Shown here piece by piece: positions 1 to 10,661 of a stretch of DNA of 64,000 nucleotides. Within the stretch, counting starts at the first letter, position 1, and each line of letters starts with the position of its first letter. The stretch is taken from contig NZ_JHYO01000005.1 of NCBI RefSeq assembly GCF_000688235.1, forward strand, positions 114,159 through 178,158, read 5' to 3'. This stretch comes from Terasakiella pusilla DSM 6293 (GTDB lineage: Bacteria > Pseudomonadota > Alphaproteobacteria > Rhodospirillales > Terasakiellaceae). The notes beneath the pieces were generated by a model. The model saw only the letters and a list, made by a program, of their open reading frames with translations. It was not told the DNA's origin and made no database searches. The position numbers and the translations under genes were made by a program.

Positions 1-3000
1 GGACCAAATCCGTTCCTGCCAATAGATGGGCCGTGCTGTCATTCAAGGCCGGTAAACTGGTCCAAAAACCACCATTGTCCGTGGAATACTGCCAATATCC
101 GTCTATCTCCGGCGTGCTGGTCAATGCAATCCCAATCGCATCCCCTTCCGCATCGCTGATATCCAGTTGTGCCAACAGGTCAGACACACTGGTCCCGTCA
201 TTAAAGATATGATCTTCCTGAATAGTCGTCAGGTCAGGCTCAGTTGCGGGGTCATTCACAACCGGTGCATCATTTACGCCTTGCACGGAGACAGTTTCGC
301 TAATCTCCGTACTAAACAGCGTACCGTCATTGACCTTCATGGTGATTACGCGGTTGGAGGTATCCGGGCTGTCGGAACTATTATTAAAGGCAATGCTCTT
401 CATCACCGCATTAAAGTCGGCGTTGGTTGCAGATGACCCGCTATCGCTTAAGATCAACTGACCTGTTGCACTGTCATAAGTTCCCGTAATCCCACCTTGC
501 GCCGTGAAAGTGAGAATGTCATCCGGCGTAAATCCATTCACCTGAACAACGACGCTTTCAATCGTATCACCGTCCACATCATACGTGTTTAGGGTCGCCG
601 CATTAAAGACGGTGACCGGACCACCATCTTCCACAAACCCTGCGTTCAACGGTGAAGAATATTCAATGGTCGGTGCATCATTCTCCCCCGTAACCGTGAT
701 CGTAATATCAGCCGGTGTTGATTGGGCTGTGCCATCGGTAATCACATATTTAAAGGTGAAGCTTTCCGTCTCGCCGGCTGCGAGATAGTCAAACGCACCT
801 GCCGCCGGTGTAAAGCGCACCAGTGAACTGCCTGCTGCCCAGTTGGCTGTCCCTAGGACTTTACCCGTTGAATTGCCGTTACTATCCAGCTCATAAACCT
901 CAACAGACCCATCAGTTTCCGCCGTGCCCGCATTGCCATCGCCGATAACACTGTGGATGGCAACCGTATCACCGTCCACATCTTCGTCATTTAACAAGAC
1001 CCGCACATCAACAGGCGAACTTTCGTTGGCAATAGATGCTTTATCGCTGATCGCGACGGGGATATCGTTGGTCGGATCAACTGTCACCGACACTGTTGCC
1101 GAGGCGAACTTGCCATTGCCGTTTGTAATAGTGTAGGTGAAGCTATCATTCCCACTAAAGTCAGGATCCGGCGTGTAGCGCATCAACCACGGTTTGGCCG
1201 GATCATAACCGACATCCCCCGCTTTAAGGATTTTCAGCGTGCCGTGATCAGGGTCGCTTACATTTTCCAACTGAATGGCACCACCGTCATCACGACCATC
1301 CGCCTGCCCGCCGTTGGCGGCAAAGACGTCGATCACTTCTGAACCATCTTCCTGCACACCTGTGATGGTATCGTCATAAGCTTCCGGTGTTGCCAAGGCC
1401 AAAGCTTCAGCCGTGTTCAAATCAATTTGCTGTTCCGCCTCGGCTTTATAATTGGAGAAGTCGGTCTCAATTGCCTGTACGCTATCATAGAGGCCTTGAA
1501 TCAATGAGCGTTTCCCCTCAATAGATTCTTTATTATTTTCTGCAAGCTTTGCCTGATCTGCCGCAGCTTGCGCAGTGGTGCGCGCATCCGCAATCTCGGT
1601 ATGGGTTAAACCTGCCAAGACTTGCGCTTGTTGTGCGGCATTTATTGCGGCGCTCAAGGCACCAGGTATTTCACTCAAGGCGTCATCAAGCTGCGCATTC
1701 AGGTTATTGGCGGTATTATCCACCTTGTCCTGCAACGCCTGAACGGATGCAATCAGGTCATTATAGGCCGTGGCCCCCAAATCGGTCTGCAAGGCATTTT
1801 GTAATCCGGTGTCATCCAACCAGCTTTGGATATTTGCATCGACCTGCGCCGCCAAAGTCTTGGCATCATGGTATAGCCCCTGCCCGCCAGACGATACTTC
1901 ATCCGACAGTTCTTGTGCACGTGTTGCCAACTGTTGCGCCGTTTGCGCTGACGCATCGGCCTGTGCTTCATAAGCGGCAATGACCTGCGCTTTCGTGTCG
2001 GCACCTTTCGCCTGCACGTCCGCCAAGGTTCCGCCAATCTCCGCAATTGTATCTACAGACTCATTGGCTTGTTGCAGGGCGCTTTGGGCTTCTTCGTTTA
2101 TTTTCGTGGCTTCTTGCAACAAAGCGTACAGGTCAGATACTGCCGCTTTTGCCAAGGCCAGTTCTTCCTTCGCAAAATCATTGGCGGTGCTGCCTGCATT
2201 ATCCACAATGGTTTGCGCATCATCACGGTCACTCACCGCTTGATCATAGGCAGCCTTGAGCGTATCCAGATTGCTTTTTGCGCTTTGGGCATAGGTCGCA
2301 ACCTGACCTTGTGCCGTTTGGGCAGCGCCAAGTTCACCGGACACATCAAGGGCACTTGCCCCGGCTTCATCAATCACGTTCGCTGCTTTAGTCGCTGCGC
2401 TTTCTGCATTCGTCGCAACGATTTCAGCTTGCGCCAACGTATTGGTGCGCGCTGTTTTCAGATTTGTGAGGGCAGCTTGCGCGGCATCGACCTGATCTTC
2501 CGCATTTTCAGACAGGTTTGCGACACTATCTGACACATTGTAAACAGCGCGATTATCTACGGCTGTTTGCGATTGGGCCTCGACCCGATCAGCCGCCGTT
2601 TGGGCGTCAGTTTCCGCTTTTTCAGCATTCTGGCGCTCGGTATCCGCCAGCTTATTTTTATCGGTCAGGGTTTTATAGTTGGTTTCGGCTGTCTGACGGT
2701 ATTGAGAAACAGACTGCCCGCCATCCAATGCAGTCTTTGCATTAACGGCTGCTGCCTGAATTTTGCTATATGCACTTTCTGCGGAATCTGCTGCATTTGA
2801 TGCCGCCAACCATGCAGCCTTGGTTTTTGCGACCTCATTTGTCAGGTTGAGTGAGTCCGCATTATTTGTATCAGAACCTAACGCCCGTTGTGCCGCGCTA
2901 TTGGCTTCGTCAATTTGCTCTTTGACTTCTTGGTCGCTAATCGCACCACCACTAAAGGTCGCTGCGGTTTGGGCATTCCCCGCCTGTGTGGTCGCGGTTG

Positions 3001-6000
3001 TCAAATCGGCCACAGCATTGTCATAGGCCGCTTTAGCTGCGTTCGCATCATCTCTTGCATCTGTTGACACATTTGCTGCGTTGTCACGCGCCAGAATAAC
3101 CGCGTCATAATCTGCCTGTCGTGCAGCTTGAGAGGCAGCGTCCGCACTTTCTTGCGACTGGGTTTCTTGAATGTCGGCAACCTTTGAAGCACTATCTGCT
3201 GCTTGTCCAGCTTCCTGCGCCGCTGTTTTAGCATCAGCTGCGGCGGCATTTGCCGGTTCCAGTTCAGCCAATGCATCTTCAACTGTGGTCGCGGCGTTCA
3301 AATCTGCCTGATTGCCACGGAAAGTTTGTAAGTTAGTCGTTGCCGACTGGGCCTCCGCCATTGCGTTGCGCGCATGTTGTGCTGCATCAAGGGCCAAGAT
3401 GGCAGCATCATCCGCATAGGTGCCATCCGTCAAATCTGCCAATAAGTCGGTCAGGTTTTGGATCGTTGTATCAAGCGCATTGATCACATTGCCGATATCA
3501 CTCAACACATCCTGAATGGCAGCATCACTTGGGTTTGTCGGATCATTGTCATTGGTTGACCAGCCATCAACCGCTGTACTGAGCTGCGCAGCTGCATCCA
3601 GCGTGGCAACCAGTTGCTGTAAATCGGTGGTCAGTGTTGTGCCAAGCGCGCCATCGCCACTCACCGTCACCACATTGCTGCCGTCGACCGATGATCCTTC
3701 AACGAGGTCAATCACCCCATCCAACGCTGATTTTGTAGATTTTACGGCTGCATAAGCGGAATCAACCGACTTTTCTGTGGATGCTTCCGCACGCTCTACC
3801 GCCTCGGGGTAATCGTCTTTTACATTCTGCAAATCGTTGTTGGCGATCAGATCGGCTTCGCGTTTCGCGTCCAACACAGATTGAAGGTTCTGTTCAGCCG
3901 TTGATACTTTGGTTTCCAGCACGTCATAGGTTTTAGCGATCTGCTGTGCCTGTTTTTCAGCCAGTTCGATATTCGACTTAACAGACTGATATTTGGAAAT
4001 GGAGTCCACATGGATCACATGGGTCGTGCCATCCACATAGACCCAGTCATGGACATTGACATCGTAATTATCCAGCGTGCCAATAGAAGGTGTACCGGGC
4101 AAACCGGATACATCAACATAAAACTGTTCGATCGCAGACATTGTGCCCGGACCGGCCCCGTCGATATCCTGCAGTTTTGCAACCGCCGCATCTGCCTGAT
4201 TTTTGGCGATCAACGCCTTCGCCAACGCCGCACTTGCTGCATTGTAGGCATTGGTCGCCGCTGTCACATCCCCTTGCGTCACTGTCCCAGACGTAACCGT
4301 TGCCAAATTGGACAGAATTTCGCCTTGTGCATCAATGATGTCGGTTGCATCCGTATCAGACGCATCGCTATCCAACGCGGCCTGAGCAGATTTAGTGGTC
4401 TCCAGTGCATCATCCGCACTACTTTCTGCCTGCAAATCGGCAGCCAAACGCCCAAGCGTCTGTGTAGAGTCTGCCGCGGCAGCGGTGGCAACAAGGTCGG
4501 CAACCTGCGCTGCGGCATTGACGGCAGCCTTCAAAGCTGCGACAGCCTCATTTTCTGCGATGGTTAGTTCTAACAAGGCGTCGTTCATCGCCTCTTGAGC
4601 TGTATCATAAGCAGCTTCAGCATTTTCCGTTGCTGTCATGGCGGATTTAAGGGCATTCACCCATATGCGCAGCACGATTTCTTTCGCACCGGCCGCAGTT
4701 AGGTCTAAACCGTCCAACCCCGCACTATCCAATGCCGCAATTTCGGCAGTTGTATAGGCATTATTTGTCCCGGCATTGACGATCCCTTCTTTTGCCATTT
4801 CATTGACTAAGCGATCAACGGAACTGGCTTCCGACTGGGTTTTTGAATCCCATGCCGCCTTAGCCGCCGCCGCATCCACCTGCAACTGGATTGCACCGGG
4901 TTTATCCGTCCCATTGCCAAATTTGGCTTCATTAACTGCATTAATCGCATTTTGGGCGTTTAGGTTTGCCCGTGCGACAAGCCCGTTTGCGCCAGAAACC
5001 GCATCCACATCGTCATTTGCATCATCAACAGCCGTCGCCGCCGCACCCGAACGCCATTTGTCCGCAGCGCTTGCAGAGCTGGATGCGTTTTCTTTGGCGC
5101 TTAGGGCAACAGCAAGGCTTGCTTCGGCTTCAGCTGCAGAAGCTGATGCAGCTGTCGCATGATTAAGGGCTGCAGACCCATGTCCCGCTGCCAGTTCCGC
5201 AGCCGAATTTGCCGCGGCCTGCGCATCCTGTGCGGCCTCTCGCGCCAATTTATACTGGGCATCTGCTTCGACTGCATCTGCGCGGATGGCTGCCTGTTCT
5301 GCCGCTTGCGCATATTGATCTGCCAAGGCGGCTTTTTGCTGGGCGATTTCCGCTTGATCAGACGCTAACTGCGCTGCTTTCTCATCCGCATTAGCCTGAT
5401 CCGTCTCCTGCTGATCCAACGCATTTTGGGTGTCTTGTGCAGCCTGATCAGCGGCCGCTTGCGCATCAGCTTCTGCCTGTTCACGATCTTGGCGCGCTTG
5501 CAGCAAAGTTTCCATATAGGTTTGGCGTAACTCAGCTGTTGCCAGATTTGCCTGCGCACTTTCAGATGTATTTTCAGCAGTCGACGAAGCTTCGCGAGCG
5601 TCGCCAACTTCTTCTGCGGCTTTTTGTAAATCAACCGCAAAGTCATTATAATCGCCCGACCCTTTGCGTGCGATTTCAAGGGCCGCGTCCGCAGCTTCAT
5701 AAGCGGCTTTTGCTTTTGCAGATTCTGCTTCAACGATCGCGGCTTGTGGTCGGATTGTAGTGCCAACATGACCGGTGACATCATCCACAGCGCCTTGCGT
5801 CACATTTTGCGTGGAATAATTGGTGTTAATCTGGTCATAAGCCGTTTCCAGCGTCGCATTTGCCGATGCCGCTGCGGCTTCTGCCGCTTGGGCCAGTGCC
5901 AGTTGGCGCGATACTTCCGCAACCGCCCAAGCCACAAGAATATTTGAAGCTTGTTTAGATAAAGACACGATATTGTCAGCAACTGTCTGTGCCTGATCTG

Positions 6001-9000
6001 CTGCCGTGTCTGCGCTTACAGCCGCCGAATTTGCCTCTGTCGGTGTGGATGTGCCGAGGTCAATTGAGTTCTTGGCATTGGTTGCCGCATCTTTATGGCC
6101 TTGCAACGTCAAACGTTCTGCTGCGATTTGATCAACAATATTTTGGACTTGCGACTGGATATTCTCAGGCACAATCTCGACGTTATTGCCATCCAACGTC
6201 TGGGCCGCAGCGTTGGTTTCATCGGCTGTATCACTGTTGGTCGATGCGGTTTTAACAGCAGAGATCGCTTCATTCTCAGACGCTGTTGCACGTTCAAACG
6301 CATCTGCCACTTCTGCGGAGGCGACTTGCGTTTCTGCGTTTGTCGCGTCCGTTTCAGCATTGGTAATATCAGTTGAATTCGCCCCACCCGCGCGCAAATC
6401 AGCCAAGGTGTCATAAGCATCAACGGCCTTCACATATTTTTCAACCGTTCCGTCCGATCCAAATGTCTGGGTCGTGCCATCGATCTCTGTATACGTCTGA
6501 CCATTAACAGCCGCTATAGACTTAAGGGCGGCAAACTTTGATTCCAGTGCCGTATAGCGTTCTGCAATATCTGCGGGAGATGCTTTGCCCAGATTGTTGA
6601 AAGCGCTTGGATCATCGCGCATTTCTTTAACGCGGGCAATCGCCGCCTGCGCATCAGACACGGCTGCCAAGGCATCATCGCGCGCTGCGGCCGCATCAAT
6701 CTGCGCTTGTGCGGTGACGGCAGGGTCGTTACTGCTGTCGGTTGATGCGGCCTTGGCAGCGGTGCTTGCGGCTTTTGCTGCTTCGATGGCAGCCAATGCT
6801 TTGGTTAAAGCCTCATCGACTTTTGTTTCTTCTGTTTTAACGAAGTTTTCAGCGCGTTGTTCAGCAACGGCACGACCCGCATCAAGATAGGCATTATCAT
6901 AGGCAAAATCTTTATCTGCCTGATATTTAGCAGAAGATGCGTTTTGAAATTCTTTCAACGCCCCAGTCGTTGCGTTATCCCCGACAAGCGCGACCCTTGC
7001 CGCCTCTTCCGCATCAAGGGCATTATTATAGGCTGTTTCTTTGGTTGTGAAATCTGTCTTTGCCGTTTCCCGCTCCCCATTTGCCGTGTTAAACGCATCT
7101 TCCCACAAATCGGTGAGCGACTTGGCAAAGTCGTTTAAAGACTTCGCATTGTCGGCTTGTGTCGAAACATCCTGTGCATTTTGTGCGAGCACAGTGTCGC
7201 TGGGATGACGGTCAGACAGGCTCTGTATCGCAGAGGCAACGTCATTCATTGCAGTGTTGATCGCCGCAATCGCTTCATTAATCTCCCCCACAGACGCGGT
7301 TAGAATCGTCGCGCTGTCCCCAACGGATAGATCATCCGCCCCGCGGGTATCAAAATCAATCGCCTGATCCAACTGGACCAATGCAGTGTCATATGCTGTT
7401 TCAACCGAACCAACAGCAAGAATAAGGGAGTCAACATACCCTTTCGCAGCCGCTTCCCCGGTCAAGTCAGCGGATGCTGCCGTGAGGGCGGCTTTAACCT
7501 GTTCAATCAAATTACCGACAGAAAGGGCATCATCCACCATTTGTTGAAGTTGAGTCTGGGTCGGATTATCAGCGGCATTTTCTTCATAAGCCGAAATACC
7601 GTCAATACTGTCAGACAAATTGGATAAGGCTGTTTTCAACTCGCCAAGTTTGCTATCCGCCGCATCCAGACTTGCCGGGGCAGTGCCAGTCAGTTTGTTT
7701 TGCGCCTGAGTTAAGCTCTCTTCAAGTGCATCGACGGTAAACTCCATCATATCAATGAAGTTTTCGCTCGCGACTTCAATTTCATCAAGAGCATATTCCT
7801 GCACTTTATCCAGTGCGTTACCCGTGCGGGTCGTCAAAACATCCAGCTTGGCCTCGGCCTTCGCCCATTCAATCATCGGCTGAAGGACATTCGCAGAAGC
7901 CGTTTGCAGATTACTGGTCGCAGTCGATAGATCGCCTTTTTCAGTAACATAATCAGTTTGGGTGCTTGCAACCGCCCCTTCGGAACCGTCGGTTTTATCC
8001 GCGTTATCCCCGTCAGCAAGGACGGTTTTATTATCTGTAACACCGGAATCCCAGTCCGCGCCGTACAATTTCTGTTCGGTCTTGCCACTCATATAATCTT
8101 CTGCGGCAGCCCCTGAATTTGAGGTCGCCTTATAAGTGGACGTCGTTGTACCCAGCTTGTTCTGAGTTTCACTGTTTTGCGCTTCACCGCTTGCGATCGA
8201 GTCAGCAACACTCGCATCCACATTGCCGATCTGTGCGTTTTTATAGGTTGAGAGAGCCGCATTTTTGAAATTGGTCAAAAGCTGCTCAAAATCCAAGCCG
8301 GATGTACGTGCGCTTGACGCATCCCCCGTCACTGTGTTCACGATATCGCTGATAAGTGCGTTTTCAGCAGTACCCGTTACGCCGTCTGCATTTACAATAA
8401 AGCTAACCGCTTCATTCAGGACATCTTTAAAACCAGAAAGAAAGCCGGTATCATCGCGTTCTGTCTGAATATCAAGAATCTGACTTACGGCCTGACCAAC
8501 AGCGGCCAGAACGCCATCCAAAAAGGTATCGACATCGCTCAGCGTAAACCCGTGAGCTGACAGATAGTTATTGACGAGAACATCATCGTCGGTCGCTGCA
8601 TAATTTTGCAGCGCCAGATCAAGGTCATTGCCGCCGTCATTTGCCAGAATTGAAGCATGGTTCGCGACGATATCATTCATCATATCCGTGGCAGCCGAAA
8701 TGATGGCATCAATGACCAAATCAATTTGTTCCGCTGCCTGTAAAGCGGCATCCGCCGCAGCCTGAATTTCTTGCGCGATACGAACCAGTTCATCACCTGT
8801 GATGCCTTCCCCTGTGGTGTACAGGGCTGCGTTTGCCAGCTCGGCCACCGCGCTTGCCGCCGCAGATAATGCCAAAGCTGACCCGAAGGCATCATACCCC
8901 GCATAGACAACATCAATAACCGCTGCAGTATCCGTCACGCCGATCCCGGCGAGCTGGTTTGCCGCCGCATTTTCATCGGTTGCGTTTAGAACCTTATTTT

Positions 9001-10222
9001 CTGCGTCTGAGGCTGTGGTACTCGCGCTATTTGCTGTGGCTAAGGCCTGCTTTAAAATCGATTCAGCTTCTGCATATTGGTTCTCTTCCTCAACAGCAGC
9101 CCGCACACGATTCTCCTGCGCGTCTTCTATCTCGCTTTGAAGGCCTTTCAGGAAATTACTGATATCAAAGCTCGCCTTTTGCAGACCCTCACCAAGCGCG
9201 CTTAAAACATCGGTAAACTCCACACCCTCAGCAGAATCCTGATCAACCTGATCTTGAGCTTGTTCATCGTTGTTTTGGTCAATTTTATCTTGGGCTTGCT
9301 TGGCAGCAGATGCAATCGCATCGGAAATCAATCCCGCTGCTGCCATAATCGCAACCGCAGCGCCACCTAACGCCGCCAGCGTTGCGGGATCAGCGATTGT
9401 AATCGGGGACAATCCGCCCGCGCTACTGGTCACCAACTGGTTTTCTTGGTTCAGGGTAATCACGTCGCCATTTGGCGCGGTGACAGAGATCTCCCCGACC
9501 TGACCATTACCTTCCCCAATCAGCGCGACGCTACCATCTTTCACGATGCCGCCTGTCCCGCGAATACCGATTGTGGCAACCGGCGTGTTGATCTGCATTG
9601 CGTCCGGGTTTACCTTTGCAACCGCACCGGACACAAACGTCATCGCCCCACTCAGCAGCGTCAGGCCAACCGCGCCATCGCTACCTGCTGGATCATAGAC
9701 CATTTCATCCAGGATCATGCGACCATCTTCACCTAAAGCAAAGGTCGTATCATCCGCAAAAACAATACCGACAGCGCCATTGGCATCGGTCACCAGCTCA
9801 TCACCCTGATAGACAGGATCGCCCGTTTGCAGCTCTACACGTGTACCATCGGCCCGGATCGCGGAGACCCCGCCTTGTGCGGTTTCGACCGTGCCAATGG
9901 GTTCGGGCGAGGTTAACTCACCTTGTTGGGCAATTTGTTGAGGGGCAATAGGGCCAGCGAGCTTCGCGATAATGTCAGCAGGCAAGATGACATTATCGGC
10001 AAAACCAACAGAGGGCGTTTTCTCGGCAGCAAAATAATTTTCAATCAGATGGGTTTGACCGTCAGCCGACTGAACGAGGAGATCTGGACCAGCCCGGTCA
10101 AACTGAACATTGGAAACCTTGAAATCCGGTGGCAACACAACCTCAGAGTTATCTTTGGTCCACACAAAATCTACAGTTCGCGCATCATCGGACTGCCCAT
10201 TCCCACGATCAAAAAAATTCAT
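1..10222 (-). CDS. giant FecR-domain, coiled-coil, cadherin/VCBS-repeat surface protein (3' end outside window)
   Basis: The minus frame starting at the ATG at 10222 stays open to base 1, so at least 3407 codons are present and the C-terminus is missing. Residues about 1-105 resemble the prefix of BapA/LapA-type adhesins, with no Sec signal peptide. Residues about 108-255 form a FecR-type beta domain (motif INTPVATIGIRGTGG). A short Ala/Gly-rich hydrophobic stretch lies near 277-305. Residues about 330-2930 are Ala-, Gln-, Asp- and Ser-rich and look almost entirely helical, as a long coiled-coil rod. From about 2940 there are at least three cadherin/VCBS-like repeats, with junctions reading NDIP, ENDAP and VNDAP, and a fourth is cut by the edge. 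I saw no cysteine in the parts I translated, which is typical of type I secreted adhesins. A role in attachment or biofilm is inferred. The ABC exporter genes at 34-40 kb are candidates for its export. The ribosome site (AGGCAGG) is weak but correctly placed. Confidence 0.88.
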   Translation of the reverse strand, partial: MNFFDRGNGQSDDARTVDFVWTKDNSEVVLPPDFKVSNVQFDRAGPDLLVQSADGQTHLIENYFAAEKTPSVGFADNVILPADIIAKLAGPIAPQQIAQQGELTSPEPIGTVETAQGGVSAIRADGTRVELQTGDPVYQGDELVTDANGAVGIVFADDTTFALGEDGRMILDEMVYDPAGSDGAVGLTLLSGAMTFVSGAVAKVNPDAMQINTPVATIGIRGTGGIVKDGSVALIGEGNGQVGEISVTAPNGDVITLNQENQLVTSSAGGLSPITIADPATLAALGGAAVAIMAAAGLISDAIASAAKQAQDKIDQNNDEQAQDQVDQDSAEGVEFTDVLSALGEGLQKASFDISNFLKGLQSEIEDAQENRVRAAVEEENQYAEAESILKQALATANSASTTASDAENKVLNATDENAAANQLAGIGVTDTAAVIDVVYAGYDAFGSALALSAAASAVAELANAALYTTGEGITGDELVRIAQEIQAAADAALQAAEQIDLVIDAIISAATDMMNDIVANHASILANDGGNDLDLALQNYAATDDDVLVNNYLSAHGFTLSDVDTFLDGVLAAVGQAVSQILDIQTERDDTGFLSGFKDVLNEAVSFIVNADGVTGTAENALISDIVNTVTGDASSARTSGLDFEQLLTNFKNAALSTYKNAQIGNVDASVADSIASGEAQNSETQNKLGTTTSTYKATSNSGAAAEDYMSGKTEQKLYGADWDSGVTDNKTVLADGDNADKTDGSEGAVASTQTDYVTEKGDLSTATSNLQTASANVLQPMIEWAKAEAKLDVLTTRTGNALDKVQEYALDEIEVASENFIDMMEFTVDALEESLTQAQNKLTGTAPASLDAADSKLGELKTALSNLSDSIDGISAYEENAADNPTQTQLQQMVDDALSVGNLIEQVKAALTAASADLTGEAAAKGYVDSLILAVGSVETAYDTALVQLDQAIDFDTRGADDLSVGDSATILTASVGEINEAIAAINTAMNDVASAIQSLSDRHPSDTVLAQNAQDVSTQADNAKSLNDFAKSLTDLWEDAFNTANGERETAKTDFTTKETAYNNALDAEEAARVALVGDNATTGALKEFQNASSAKYQADKDFAYDNAYLDAGRAVAEQRAENFVKTEETKVDEALTKALAAIEAAKAASTAAKAASTDSSNDPAVTAQAQIDAAAARDDALAAVSDAQAAIARVKEMRDDPSAFNNLGKASPADIAERYTALESKFAALKSIAAVNGQTYTEIDGTTQTFGSDGTVEKYVKAVDAYDTLADLRAGGANSTDITNAETDATNAETQVASAEVADAFERATASENEAISAVKTASTNSDTADETNAAAQTLDGNNVEIVPENIQSQVQNIVDQIAAERLTLQGHKDAATNAKNSIDLGTSTPTEANSAAVSADTAADQAQTVADNIVSLSKQASNILVAWAVAEVSRQLALAQAAEAAAASANATLETAYDQINTNYSTQNVTQGAVDDVTGHVGTTIRPQAAIVEAESAKAKAAYEAADAALEIARKGSGDYNDFAVDLQKAAEEVGDAREASSTAENTSESAQANLATAELRQTYMETLLQARQDREQAEADAQAAADQAAQDTQNALDQQETDQANADEKAAQLASDQAEIAQQKAALADQYAQAAEQAAIRADAVEADAQYKLAREAAQDAQAAANSAAELAAGHGSAALNHATAASASAAEAEASLAVALSAKENASSSASAADKWRSGAAATAVDDANDDVDAVSGANGLVARANLNAQNAINAVNEAKFGNGTDKPGAIQLQVDAAAAKAAWDSKTQSEASSVDRLVNEMAKEGIVNAGTNNAYTTAEIAALDSAGLDGLDLTAAGAKEIVLRIWVNALKSAMTATENAEAAYDTAQEAMNDALLELTIAENEAVAALKAAVNAAAQVADLVATAAAADSTQTLGRLAADLQAESSADDALETTKSAQAALDSDASDTDATDIIDAQGEILSNLATVTSGTVTQGDVTAATNAYNAASAALAKALIAKNQADAAVAKLQDIDGAGPGTMSAIEQFYVDVSGLPGTPSIGTLDNYDVNVHDWVYVDGTTHVIHVDSISKYQSVKSNIELAEKQAQQIAKTYDVLETKVSTAEQNLQSVLDAKREADLIANNDLQNVKDDYPEAVERAEASTEKSVDSAYAAVKSTKSALDGVIDLVEGSSVDGSNVVTVSGDGALGTTLTTDLQQLVATLDAAAQLSTAVDGWSTNDNDPTNPSDAAIQDVLSDIGNVINALDTTIQNLTDLLADLTDGTYADDAAILALDAAQHARNAMAEAQSATTNLQTFRGNQADLNAATTVEDALAELEPANAAAADAKTAAQEAGQAADSASKVADIQETQSQESADAASQAARQADYDAVILARDNAANVSTDARDDANAAKAAYDNAVADLTTATTQAGNAQTAATFSGGAISDQEVKEQIDEANSAAQRALGSDTNNADSLNLTNEVAKTKAAWLAASNAADSAESAYSKIQAAAVNAKTALDGGQSVSQYRQTAETNYKTLTDKNKLADTERQNAEKAETDAQTAADRVEAQSQTAVDNRAVYNVSDSVANLSENAEDQVDAAQAALTNLKTARTNTLAQAEIVATNAESAATKAANVIDEAGASALDVSGELGAAQTAQGQVATYAQSAKSNLDTLKAAYDQAVSDRDDAQTIVDNAGSTANDFAKEELALAKAAVSDLYALLQEATKINEEAQSALQQANESVDTIAEIGGTLADVQAKGADTKAQVIAAYEAQADASAQTAQQLATRAQELSDEVSSGGQGLYHDAKTLAAQVDANIQSWLDDTGLQNALQTDLGATAYNDLIASVQALQDKVDNTANNLNAQLDDALSEIPGALSAAINAAQQAQVLAGLTHTEIADARTTAQAAADQAKLAENNKESIEGKRSLIQGLYDSVQAIETDFSNYKAEAEQQIDLNTAEALALATPEAYDDTITGVQEDGSEVIDVFAANGGQADGRDDGGAIQLENVSDPDHGTLKILKAGDVGYDPAKPWLMRYTPDPDFSGNDSFTYTITNGNGKFASATVSVTVDPTNDIPVAISDKASIANESSPVDVRVLLNDEDVDGDTVAIHSVIGDGNAGTAETDGSVEVYELDSNGNSTGKVLGTANWAAGSSLVRFTPAAGAFDYLAAGETESFTFKYVITDGTAQSTPADITITVTGENDAPTIEYSSPLNAGFVEDGGPVTVFNAATLNTYDVDGDTIESVVVQVNGFTPDDILTFTAQGGITGTYDSATGQLILSDSGSSATNADFNAVMKSIAFNNSSDSPDTSNRVITMKVNDGTLFSTEISETVSVQGVNDAPVVNDPATEPDLTTIQEDHIFNDGTSVSDLLAQLDISDAEGDAIGIALTSTPEIDGYWQYSTDNGGFWTSLPALNDSTAHLLAGTDLV

Positions 10223-10661
10223 CAGTTTGCCTGCCTAAATAAAGTTTCCCCATGCCCCTCAAAAGCATGAATTATGCATATTTATAATTGATAGAATTTT
10301 ATCAAATTTCTCGAAAAGACAGAAACAAACTCTCAAATAAAAATCACAATTGTTGGATAGCGCCTCTTGCTCATAAAGAAACACAGCTAACCATTTGTTT
10401 TATTTGTATTAAAAATCTAATTTAAGCAAAGACTCTTACCTTCAGTTTCAATCAAAGCGACAACCCCAAGCGGAAGCAAGTCACTTAAAGGATCAAAAAC
10501 TTGCGAATCCTTACAGCAAAAGAGCGTCTTCTGATTCGCATCAAAAAAACACTCCTTACGATAAAAACTCACCCAAAGGTATAGGTAAAAACACATAGAG
10601 AGACCGTTATCTCCCCGTCCAAAAAAGGGGTATTCTCCGGCAGAAAACACGCGTATTACGA
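10223..10661. other. AT-rich intergenic region upstream of the giant surface protein
   Basis: This 439-base gap separates the end of the serine dehydratase gene from the start of the giant protein gene. The half next to the adhesin (about 10255-10440) is very AT-rich and should hold its promoter, though no convincing -35/-10 pair can be assigned by eye. A 77-codon minus frame at 10417-10650 is rich in Cys, Phe and Tyr and matches nothing I know. I do not call it a gene. Confidence 0.5.

Noticed and set aside
167..10270. Many plus-strand and other minus-strand open frames across the first 10 kb, some with 100-185 codons
   Set aside because: They are shadows of the giant minus-strand gene. The Ala-rich code (GCN) creates long open frames on the opposite strand, and none has a ribosome site or known motifs.
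10417..10650. 77-codon minus frame between sdaA and the giant gene
   Set aside because: Its composition (many Cys, Phe and Tyr) and the lack of a ribosome site or family argue against a gene.
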